The translations under genes were made by a program, and so were the position numbers. A stretch of DNA of 38,565 nt from an uncultured bacterium (GTDB taxonomy: Bacteria; Bacteroidota; Bacteroidia; Bacteroidales; Bacteroidaceae). The DNA lies in contig CAMHUC010000031.1 of assembly GCA_946188155.1 (NCBI GenBank), positions 1 through 38,565 of the forward strand, written 5' to 3'. Shown here in pieces: positions 32,324 through 38,565 of this stretch. Under the pieces are notes generated by a model that saw only the letters and a program-made list of their open reading frames with translations, had not been told where the DNA came from and searched no databases. Numbering within the stretch: position 1 is the first letter of the stretch; every line of letters starts with the position of its first letter.

Positions 32324-32425
32324 CGTCTTGACGAAATGACGTCTTGACGAAACGGCGTCTTGACGAAATAACGTTTTGACGAAATAACGTTTTGACGAAA
32401 TAACGTCTTGACGAAATAACGTTAT
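32314..32425. repeat. 16-bp tandem repeats between fdtA-like and GNAT genes
   Basis: Seven units of GACGAAATGACGTCTT type (32314, 32330, 32346, 32362, 32378, 32394, 32410). Units with GTCTT form CGTC-TT-GACG mini-hairpins. The array holds the fdtA-like stop codon and ends a few bases before the GNAT start. Confidence 0.95.
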
Positions 32426-32432
32426 AACGAAA

Positions 32433-33377
32433 ATGAATTTCGAGATAGTCAGATACACACCAGCGAGGGCCGACGAGTGGAACCGCTTCGTGGCGCAGTC
32501 GAAGAACGGCACGTTCCTCTTCGACCGCCGCTATATGGATTATCATAGCGACCGCTTCGCCGACTATTCGCTGATGTTCTATGCCTCAGGGAAACTGCTG
32601 GCTGTACTGCCTGCACATATTGCCGGAGACACGCTTTGCACGCATAAGGGGCTGACCTATGGGGGACTGGTGATGAGCATCGGCCTGACCATCAGTGAGA
32701 CGGTCGTCCTGTTCGAGGAACTGAACGACTACCTGCGGCGGATTGGCATCAGGCATGTGTTCTATAAGTGCATCCCCTGGATCTATCACCGTATCTCGTC
32801 GGAGGAAGACCTTTATGCACTCTTCCATGTCTGTAAGGCCAGAATGGTGGCACGGGATTTTGCTACGAATATCTTCCTGGGTGCCAACCTGAGGTGGGAA
32901 CGGGTGCGCCGGCGGGGGGTCGGCAGGGCTCAGGCGGCTGGACTGACGGTGGAGAAATCGGAAGACTACGCTGCCTTCTGGGAGGTCTTGACTGATAACC
33001 TCGGAGCGAAGTATGGCGTCAGGCCTGTTCATTCGCTGGATGAGATCCGGTTGCTTCATGGCCGTTTCCCTGAGCAGATTGTGCTGTATCAGGCGGTGAA
33101 GGACGGCCGGGTATATGGCGGGGTCGTCTTGTATGTCACTCCGCAGGTCGTTCATGCACAATATAGTTCGGCTACTCCTGAGGGTAAGAAACTGGGGGCG
33201 ATGGATTTGCTGTATGACCGTATCCTGCATCACGATTATTGCCGCTATCCGTATTTTGACTTCGGACGTTCCACGGAGCATGCCGATGGCAGTGGACTGA
33301 ATGAGCAACTGGTATTTCAGAAGGAGGGATTTGGCGGACGAGGACTCTGTTACGATGTTTATGAGTATGACTTATGA
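32433..33377 (+). CDS. GNAT/FemAB-like acyltransferase
   Basis: A 314-residue protein resembling the GNAT/FemAB-like family (Acetyltransf_6 type): VAQSKNGTFLFDRRYMDYH at the N-terminus, LLAVLPAHIAGDTLCTHKGL, then RVYGGVVLYVTPQVVHAQYSS and DFGRSTEHADGSGLNEQLVFQKEGFG near the C-terminus. By position between the 3,4-ketoisomerase and the aminotransferase it probably N-acylates the 3-amino sugar, a step done by hexapeptide-repeat enzymes (FdtC/QdtC) in characterised pathways; this is inference. Its TGA overlaps the aminotransferase ATG. Confidence 0.8.
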   Translation: MNFEIVRYTPARADEWNRFVAQSKNGTFLFDRRYMDYHSDRFADYSLMFYASGKLLAVLPAHIAGDTLCTHKGLTYGGLVMSIGLTISETVVLFEELNDYLRRIGIRHVFYKCIPWIYHRISSEEDLYALFHVCKARMVARDFATNIFLGANLRWERVRRRGVGRAQAAGLTVEKSEDYAAFWEVLTDNLGAKYGVRPVHSLDEIRLLHGRFPEQIVLYQAVKDGRVYGGVVLYVTPQVVHAQYSSATPEGKKLGAMDLLYDRILHHDYCRYPYFDFGRSTEHADGSGLNEQLVFQKEGFGGRGLCYDVYEYDL

Positions 33378-34594
33378 TTAAGTATTTAGACTTGAAACGG
33401 GTGAACGACCTGCACGATGCGGAGTTGCGTCAGGCTGTCAATCATGTCTTGGATAGCGGATGGTATCTGCGGGGTGAGGCCACGCGCCTCTTCGAGCAGC
33501 ACTATGCCGAATACATCGGCACCCGTCATTGCATCGGCTGCGGCAACGGCCTCGATGCACTCTCGCTCATCCTGCGCGGCTATATCGAACTGGGCGTGAT
33601 GACTCCGGGCGATGAGGTCATCGTGCCTGCCACCACCTTTATCGCCTCCATCCTCGCCATTACCGACAGCGGCTTGCGTCCTGTCCTTGTGGATGCTTCA
33701 TCCGACACCCTCCAGATAGACGACTCCCTCATCGAAGCCGCCATCACCCCTCGCACCCGTGCCCTGATGATTGTCCATCTCTATGGCCGCTGTGCCTATA
33801 CCCCTCTCATCGGCGATATCTGCCGCCGCCATCATCTGAAACTCATCGAGGATAACGCCCAGGCCCACGGTTGCCGTTTCGTGTACGCTGAGGCTCCGTC
33901 TCAGCTCTGTTCTGTGTACGCTGAGGCTCCGTCTCAGCTCTGTTCTGTGTACGCTGAGGCTCCGTCTCAGCCCCCGTCTGTGTGCGCTGAGGCTCCGTTT
34001 CAGCCCCGTCGCACCGGCTCCCTCGGCGATGCCGCCGGCCACAGTTTCTACCCCGGCAAGAACCTCGGCGCCCTCGGCGACGCCGGGGCTGTCACCACCG
34101 ATGATGCCAATCTGGCAGAAGTCATCCGTGCCATCGCCAATTACGGCAGCCGTGAGAAGTACGTCCACCTCTATCAGGGCCGCAACAGCCGCATCGACGA
34201 ACTGCAGGCTGCCATGCTCGACGTGAAACTCCGCTACCTCGATGCCGAGAATCAGCGGCGCAAGGAGATAGCCTCTATATATATTAATAAGGTGGAGAAT
34301 CCCCTCATCCGCATCCCTCAGTCCTGCCGTGACAGCGTTTGGCACGTCTTCCCCGTCCTCTGCCCTCAGCGCGATGCCCTCCAGCGCTATCTGCTCGACA
34401 ACGGCGTGCAGACCCAGGTTCACTATCCCATCCCGCCCCATCGCCAGCAGTGCTATCGGCAGGCCTGGCCCTCGCTCTCCCTTCCCGTCACCGAACTCAT
34501 CAGCGCCCAGGAACTCAGCCTCCCCTGCCATCAGGCCATGACAGCAGAAGAGGCCGGCACCATCGCCAGCCTCCTCAATGCCTTCCGCCCGTAG
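33374..34594 (+). CDS. DegT/DnrJ/EryC1 sugar aminotransferase with 44-residue repeat insert
   Basis: A PLP enzyme expected to transaminate the 3-keto-6-deoxy sugar (FdtB/QdtB-like). Visible: IKYLDLKRVNDLHDAELRQA, GCGNGLDALSLILRGY, DEVIVPATTFIASILAI, LIEDNAQAHGCRF, the PLP lysine K229 in HSFYPGKNLGALGDAGAV, and SRIDELQAAMLDVKLRYLD. Normal members have about 360-370 residues; this one has 406 because four 33-bp repeats add residues 170-213, between the EDNAQAHG motif and GDAAGHSFYPGKN. The insert (VYAEAPSQLCS units) is in frame and near the active site, so effect on activity is open. The gene end is also duplicated three times downstream. Confidence 0.9.
   Translation: MIKYLDLKRVNDLHDAELRQAVNHVLDSGWYLRGEATRLFEQHYAEYIGTRHCIGCGNGLDALSLILRGYIELGVMTPGDEVIVPATTFIASILAITDSGLRPVLVDASSDTLQIDDSLIEAAITPRTRALMIVHLYGRCAYTPLIGDICRRHHLKLIEDNAQAHGCRFVYAEAPSQLCSVYAEAPSQLCSVYAEAPSQPPSVCAEAPFQPRRTGSLGDAAGHSFYPGKNLGALGDAGAVTTDDANLAEVIRAIANYGSREKYVHLYQGRNSRIDELQAAMLDVKLRYLDAENQRRKEIASIYINKVENPLIRIPQSCRDSVWHVFPVLCPQRDALQRYLLDNGVQTQVHYPIPPHRQQCYRQAWPSLSLPVTELISAQELSLPCHQAMTAEEAGTIASLLNAFRP
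33881..34012. repeat. Four 33-bp repeats inside the aminotransferase gene
   Basis: Units at 33881, 33914, 33947 and 33980. The first two are identical and the last two diverge, as if newer copies lie upstream. Each has CTGAGGCTCCGTCTCAG, a hairpin (CTGAG/CTCAG). Eleven codons per unit keep the frame. Confidence 0.97.
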
Positions 34595-34684
34595 CGCAGC
34601 CTCCTCAATGTCTTCCGCCCGTAGCGCAGGCTCCTCAATGCCTTCCGCCCGTAGCGCAGGCTCCTCAATGCCTTCCGCCCGTAG
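34565..34684. repeat. 30-bp repeats copying the aminotransferase gene end
   Basis: The last 30 bases of the gene, including TAG, are followed by three near-identical copies (34595, 34625, 34655). Each copy ends in an in-frame TAG. Confidence 0.95.
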
Positions 34685-34712
34685 CGCAGCCTCCGTTTCC
34701 TTCGTTCCGTAT

Positions 34713-34738
34713 ACTGCGGTATTTCCGCAGTCCCCCGC
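34713..34738. repeat. Hairpin copy between convergent aminotransferase and lutC genes
   Basis: Differs from 30523-30548 by one base. The stem ACTGCGG / CCGCAGT may act as a terminator for either convergent gene, ten bases from the lutC stop; no T-run is present. Confidence 0.6.
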
Positions 34739-34747
34739 GCCGTCTCT

Positions 34748-35341
34748 TCACTCCGGCAGCAGCAGCACCGTGGCGCTCCTTGCCGCCTGCGCTCCCATCA
34801 CCAGCACCTGCGCAATATCCGCCGTCTTGCTTGGCCCGCTGATAAACGTCCCGTACCCGTCGTACGTCTTGTCGAACTCTATCCGCCTGTAAGCCTCGTG
34901 CATATTGTTCACAATCTGGCTCTTCGGCAGCAGTATCACTAGGTTCTCGGAGATGAAGCACACCGCCTTCTCCTTCATCGTCTGCGGAATCCACACACAC
35001 GCATTCTCGGCCACGCCGAACTGCCCTCGGATAATGCCCACGTCCGTGCCGTTCAGGTCGCGGGCCCTGCCAACGGTGTCGGGATTCCTCGTGGCGATAG
35101 TCACCTCAGGCAGGTTCGAGGCAATCTCCTTCGCCTCTGGATACAACTCCCTGACAATCTCATTGATGTCCTGCCCCTCCTTCACCTCTATCACGTGGCC
35201 GCCCACGCTCTCCGTCATCTTGATAAACTGCACCAGCGGGTCGGGGTAGGTGATGGCCTTGATGTCGCTCAGGTCGGGCATGTCAAATTTCTCTCTGACG
35301 TTCGCCCGGTATCTCTTCAGTATATCTTCTTTACTTGCCAT
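34748..35341 (-). CDS. lutC: Lactate utilization protein C
   Basis: A 197-residue LutC/YkgG-family subunit. Features: VTIATRNPDTVGRAR, DVGIIRGQFGVAENACVWIP, AVCFISENLVILLPKSQIVNN and the C-terminal SGPSKTADIAQVLVMGAQAARSA, the family's end motif (SGPS-x-TADIE-type; here TADIAQ). It acts with LutA and LutB in oxidising L-lactate to pyruvate in the cytoplasm. It is last of the minus-strand operon lutA-lutB-lutC, 39 bases after lutB. Confidence 0.93.
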   Translation of the reverse strand: MASKEDILKRYRANVREKFDMPDLSDIKAITYPDPLVQFIKMTESVGGHVIEVKEGQDINEIVRELYPEAKEIASNLPEVTIATRNPDTVGRARDLNGTDVGIIRGQFGVAENACVWIPQTMKEKAVCFISENLVILLPKSQIVNNMHEAYRRIEFDKTYDGYGTFISGPSKTADIAQVLVMGAQAARSATVLLLPE

Positions 35342-35343
35342 AA

Positions 35344-35396
35344 TTTCAATTCTTCAATCTTTCAATTCTTCAATCCTTCTTCAGTCTTTCTTCAGT
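35344..35396. repeat. Repeats between lutB and lutC
   Basis: TTTCAATTCTTCAATC occurs twice in tandem (35344-35359, 35360-35375), followed by TCTTTCTTCAG-like repeats that run into the lutB 3' end and supply its stop (35381-35383) and last residues (ELKKD). Confidence 0.85.
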
Positions 35397-36751
35397 TCTT
35401 TAATCAGTTCGTGGAACGGCTTCTTGGGGAACTCCATCATCTTGTGGCCTTCGGCCCAGGGGTTCAGCCCGCAGTTCATCAGGGGCGAGGGGATGATGTT
35501 GGCCCAGTGGGCAAGCCCGGTGGCAAAGTTGTAGATGCCACTGCTGCCATAGAGCGTGCTCATGCCCTTGCACATCAGTTTCTTCTGCGGATTGGCCGTG
35601 CCAAAGTCGTCGAGTTGCTGGCGCCACAGATAGATCTGATCGCCCAGGTTCACCTTCGCCGGACAGAGTGTCTGGCAACTGTTGCAGAGCGTACATGCGC
35701 TGACGTTACCCGAGTGCTTCTGCGGGTCGCGCAGCATGCCGAGGTTGATGCCGATTGGGCCGGGGATGAAGTAACTGTATGAGTAGCCGCCGCTGCGACG
35801 GTACACCGGACAGGTGTTCATGCACGAACCGCAGCGGATGCACTTCAGCGACTCCCAATGCTCGGGATTGCCGATCCACTCACTCCGCCCGTTGTCCACC
35901 AGCACGATGTGCATCGGATGGGCCGTCGGACGCGCCTTGCGGAAATGGCTGGTGTAGGTGGTCGTCGGCTGACCGGTGCCGGCACGACAGAGCATACGCT
36001 GGAACACGGCCAGACAGTCGTAGTTGGGGATAATCTTCTCTAAGCCGATGGCGGCGATGTGCAGTTTGGGGCACGATGTCGACATGTCGGCATTGCCCTC
36101 GTTGGTGCATACCACGATGTCGCCAGTCTCTGCGATGCCGAAGTTGCCGCCGGTCATGCCCGCGTCGGCTGTTAGAAACTCATTGCGGAGGCTCAGGCGT
36201 GCCACGTAGGTAAGGTATGTGGGGTCGTGATTACCCTTCTCGCTGCCCAGTTTCTCCTCGAACAGTTCGCCCACGTCGTCGTGGTTCAGGTGAATGGCCG
36301 GCATCACTATGTGGCTCGGCTTCTGACCCTTCAACTGGATGATGCGCTCGCCCAGGTCGGTCTCCACCACTTCGATGCCGTGGGCCTCTAAATAGGGGTT
36401 CATCTCGCATTCCTCCGTCAGCATCGACTTCGACTTGACAATCTTTTTCACGTCGTGGTTCTTCAGAATACCGTAGACAATTTCGTTGAACTCTTTGGCA
36501 TCCTTTGCCCAGTGTACGATGCAGCCGTTCTTCTCGGCGTTGGTGGCAAACTGGTCGAGATATTCGTCGAGGTGCGTGATGGTGTGGCGCTTGATCTGCG
36601 ATGCCTTCTCCCGCAACTGTTCCCACTCGTCGAGACCGTATGCCATATTGTCACGTTTCGAACGTACCGACCAGAAGGTGGCATCGTGCCACTTGGCGTA
36701 TGTCTGGTTCTTCAAGAACTCCTTTGCTGCTATGCTGTGTCCTGTACTCAT
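35381..36751 (-). CDS. lutB: Lactate utilization iron-sulfur protein B
   Basis: A 456-residue LutB-type protein. The N-terminal two thirds is the LutB/LUD domain (ADAGMTGGNFGIAETGDIVV, NEGNADMSTSCPKLHI, CRAGTGQPTTTYTS). The C-terminal third holds two 4Fe-4S motifs: CIRCGSCMNTCP at about 302-313 and CTLCNSCQTLCP at about 352-363. It passes electrons from lactate oxidation, with LutA and LutC. The start ATG 36751 follows lutA by 38 bases; the gap holds a 14-base sequence shared with 10845-10858. The stop lies inside a repeat. Confidence 0.95.
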   Translation of the reverse strand: MSTGHSIAAKEFLKNQTYAKWHDATFWSVRSKRDNMAYGLDEWEQLREKASQIKRHTITHLDEYLDQFATNAEKNGCIVHWAKDAKEFNEIVYGILKNHDVKKIVKSKSMLTEECEMNPYLEAHGIEVVETDLGERIIQLKGQKPSHIVMPAIHLNHDDVGELFEEKLGSEKGNHDPTYLTYVARLSLRNEFLTADAGMTGGNFGIAETGDIVVCTNEGNADMSTSCPKLHIAAIGLEKIIPNYDCLAVFQRMLCRAGTGQPTTTYTSHFRKARPTAHPMHIVLVDNGRSEWIGNPEHWESLKCIRCGSCMNTCPVYRRSGGYSYSYFIPGPIGINLGMLRDPQKHSGNVSACTLCNSCQTLCPAKVNLGDQIYLWRQQLDDFGTANPQKKLMCKGMSTLYGSSGIYNFATGLAHWANIIPSPLMNCGLNPWAEGHKMMEFPKKPFHELIKELKKD

Positions 36752-36789
36752 CTTGATTATTTACGATTTACGGATTTTCGATTTACTAT

Positions 36790-37527
36790 TTATAGTCCTG
36801 CGGCAAGGATTTCCACCACGTGCTTGAACTCCACGTCGAGGCCCTGCTTCTTGGCCACGCCCGCCATGTGCATCAGGCAAGAGCAGTCGGGGCCGGTCAC
36901 GTAGCGGGCACCGGTCTTGATATGCCGCTGCACCTTGTCAATACCCATCTGTGTGCTTACCGCAGTCTCCTCCACGGAAAACATACCGCCGAAACCGCAG
37001 CACTCGTCGGGGCGTTCGGGCTCTAAGACCTGAATGCCCTCCACTAAGTTCAGCAAGTCTTTGATCTTGTTGAACTTAGGGATGTTCTCCTCGCTGGGCG
37101 AACTCAGCCCTAACTCTCTCACACCGTGGCAACTGTTGTGCAGGCTAACCTTGTGGGGGAACGTGCCAAGCGGATGGTTCACCTTGACGACATCGTGCAG
37201 AAACTCCACCACATCCATAATCTTACCTGAGGTCACGCACTCGTGCTTGCCTTTCAGCAGACGCGGATAGTTCAGCTTCACAAAAGCCGTGCAGCTCACC
37301 GACGGCGCCACCACGTAGTCGAACTCCTTGAATTTGTCCTCAAACTTCTCCGCAAGCGGGATGGCCTGCTTCTCAAAGCCGGCGTTTGACATCGGCTGGC
37401 CGCAGCACGTCTGGTTCAGCGGATAGGTCACGTCAATGTCTAGATGCTTCAGCAGTTTGTAGGTGGCTACACCGACCTGGGGGTACACCACGTCTACATA
37501 ACAGGGGATAAATAGTCCTATTCTCAT
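36790..37527 (-). CDS. lutA: Lactate utilization protein A
   Basis: A 245-residue LutA/YkgE protein made of two CCG cysteine-rich domains. The motifs are QTCCGQPMSNAGF in the first half and DECCGFGGMFSVEE in the second, with SCTAFVKLNYPRLL and LHNSCHGVRELG carrying the remaining Cys ligands. Such domains bind an Fe-S cluster and resemble heterodisulfide reductase and glycolate oxidase subunits. It is the first gene of lutABC. The promoter lies 48 bases upstream. Confidence 0.95.
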   Translation of the reverse strand: MRIGLFIPCYVDVVYPQVGVATYKLLKHLDIDVTYPLNQTCCGQPMSNAGFEKQAIPLAEKFEDKFKEFDYVVAPSVSCTAFVKLNYPRLLKGKHECVTSGKIMDVVEFLHDVVKVNHPLGTFPHKVSLHNSCHGVRELGLSSPSEENIPKFNKIKDLLNLVEGIQVLEPERPDECCGFGGMFSVEETAVSTQMGIDKVQRHIKTGARYVTGPDCSCLMHMAGVAKKQGLDVEFKHVVEILAAGL

Positions 37528-37574
37528 TGCTTCATTGCTATATGTTTCGTTTATATTTTTAGTTGTTTAGGCTA

Positions 37575-37582
37575 CAAATATA
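37575..37582 (-). promoter_or_regulatory. -7 box for lutABC
   Basis: TATATTTG on the minus strand fits TAnnTTTG. TTTG at 37595-37598 is closer than the usual -33. The region is AT-rich, unlike the genes. Confidence 0.6.
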
Positions 37583-37656
37583 GTGAAAAAATTCCAAAAA
37601 TGCTAATAAATGGTACTTTCTGCCCTTCTTTTTATGCTTTATTAAAAGTAAATGTG

Positions 37657-37664
37657 TACCTTTG
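37657..37664 (+). promoter_or_regulatory. -7 box for Bax-inhibitor-1 family gene
   Basis: TACCTTTG fits TAnnTTTG, 44 bases before the ATG at 37709. No exact -33 TTTG is seen. It is divergent from the lutABC promoter. Confidence 0.7.
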
Positions 37665-37708
37665 TGGCACAATACTTGCACTATTGTTGGTGTGGAATTA
37701 TAATTTAG

Positions 37709-38443
37709 ATGAATATGAATTACAACAATGAACTGAATTTCGATGCAGCGATGACTCGCGACCGCGAGTTGTCGATGTCGCAGGCTTTCCCCGTACTCAT
37801 GAGGAAGGTCTATGTGTGGATGACGTTGGCTCTGGTCATTACGGGCGTCACTGCCTATGGGGTGGCCAACAGTCCCGGAGTCATCAGTGCTATTTACTCT
37901 AACCAGGCCGTCATGTGGGGATTGATTATTGCCGAACTGGCATTGGTCATCGGCATCTCCGCGGCCATCAACAAGTTGTCGCTGACCACCGCCACGCTGC
38001 TCTTCGTGCTCTACTCAGCCGTCAACGGCATGGTGCTCTCCTCGGTATTCCTTATCTACACGGCTTCGTCCATTGCCAGCGTGTTCTTCATAACGGCGGG
38101 CACCTTCGCCGTGATGGCGTTCATAGGCTATACCACCAAGACCGACCTTACCTCGCTTGGCAAGATCCTTCTGATGGCACTCATCGGACTGATCATTGCA
38201 TCACTGGTGAATGTGTTCTTTGTCAAGAGTACAGGCTTCGACCTGATCATCAGTTACGTCGGCGTACTCATTTTCGTCGGACTGACGGCCTACGACTCTC
38301 AGAAGATTAAGCAGATGCTCCTGATGGCACCCGATGCAGGAGAAGGGGCACAGAAGTTGGCACTGCTTGGAGCACTGTCACTCTATCTCGACTTCATCAA
38401 CCTCTTTCTCTACCTGCTCCGCATCCTGGGAAAGAGAGAGTAG
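37709..38443 (+). CDS. Bax inhibitor-1/YccA family membrane protein
   Basis: A 244-residue inner-membrane protein with seven hydrophobic segments after a hydrophilic N-terminus of about 30 residues. Features of the family: RKVYVWMTLALVITGVTAY, GLIIAELALVIGISAAI, YSAVNGMVLSSVFLIYTASS, GKILLMALIGLIIASLVNVF and the C-terminal TAYDSQKIKQML followed by GALSLYLDFINLFLYLLRILG. BI-1 homologues act as membrane channels or protease-linked proteins, with bacterial roles mostly unknown. MNMNYNN at 37709 is chosen; the Met at residue 3 is an alternative. A terminator follows. Confidence 0.95.
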   Translation: MNMNYNNELNFDAAMTRDRELSMSQAFPVLMRKVYVWMTLALVITGVTAYGVANSPGVISAIYSNQAVMWGLIIAELALVIGISAAINKLSLTTATLLFVLYSAVNGMVLSSVFLIYTASSIASVFFITAGTFAVMAFIGYTTKTDLTSLGKILLMALIGLIIASLVNVFFVKSTGFDLIISYVGVLIFVGLTAYDSQKIKQMLLMAPDAGEGAQKLALLGALSLYLDFINLFLYLLRILGKRE

Positions 38444-38464
38444 TGCTAAGTCGCTTTTTTACTC

Positions 38465-38510
38465 CGAAAGGCCTATCCCTTTATATTATATATAAGGTGT
38501 AGGCCTTTCG
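38465..38510 (+). terminator. Terminator after the Bax-inhibitor-1 family gene
   Basis: CGAAAGGCCT (38465-38474) pairs with AGGCCTTTCG (38501-38510), with further AT pairing inside. It lies 21 bases past the stop and is followed by TTTGT. Confidence 0.8.
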
Positions 38511-38565
38511 TTTGTCAATAAACCCGAAAACTTTCACTCTTTTCGAAAAATAAATCCTAAAATAT

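Noticed and set aside
33881..34012. Assembly error causing the 33-bp repeat in the aminotransferase gene
   Set aside because: The units carry distinct substitutions and keep the frame, which argues for real duplication; read checking is still advisable.

Overview
The window looks like chromosomal DNA of a high-GC Bacteroidales bacterium, most likely a gut or rumen Prevotellaceae member (Prevotella sensu lato). The reasons are promoters of the Bacteroidetes type (-33 TTTG and -7 TAnnTTTG about 20 bp apart), the Bacteroidetes-typical fused fkp and fused murF-alr genes, a GSCFA protein, a BspA-like leucine-rich repeat protein, YfhO, and an orphan C-terminal tail typical of secreted Prevotella proteins. 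I see no rRNA, tRNA, phage, transposase or cas gene.

Layout. 1-3300: a tetranucleotide repeat at the edge, a large lipoprotein gene, a 42-bp hairpin repeat array and a gene remnant. 3338-5462 (minus): a TrmH-family RNA methyltransferase, mtnN and luxS, the last two forming the S-adenosylhomocysteine to AI-2 route. 5610-15325 (plus): yfhO, fkp (L-fucose to GDP-fucose), a GSCFA protein, murF-alr (D-Ala supply and its addition to peptidoglycan precursor) and a small stand-alone penicillin-binding transpeptidase. 15333-20034 (minus): mrp, a leucine-rich repeat protein, trmB and ilvE. 20174-23174 (minus): xseB, xseA and a secreted subtilase. 23515-24432 (plus): a lipoprotein with a membrane segment and a possible DNA-binding C-terminus. 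24410-25917 (minus): a cysteine-motif TonB-like protein coupled to a radical SAM enzyme. 26088-26460: a second array of the 42-bp repeat family. 26553-34594 (plus): a MATE transporter, a cytidylate kinase-like protein, a phosphoesterase, an AT-rich small membrane protein, rmlB, purT and a dTDP-3-amino-3,6-dideoxyhexose gene set (3,4-ketoisomerase, GNAT protein, aminotransferase). 34748-37527 (minus): lutABC for lactate oxidation. 37709-38443 (plus): a Bax-inhibitor-1 family membrane protein and a terminator.

The outstanding feature is not one gene but a genome-wide style of repeat. Almost every gap, and at least ten coding regions, carry short tandem or inverted repeats: heptads of several sequences, 8-, 9-, 16-, 30- and 33-bp units, a 58-bp perfect palindrome, and inverted-repeat leaders that surround start codons. 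Inside genes they are in frame, sit at likely surface loops or ends, and lie in the stop-free orientation or carry unit changes that remove the stop. Because 7 is not a multiple of 3, a heptad array encodes the same cyclic heptapeptide in all three frames, which may explain why such arrays can spread through genes. The repeats resemble the heptameric STRR repeats known from cyanobacteria, and I know of no described mechanism for them here.

All functions are read from sequence features remembered for the families. No database search was run.
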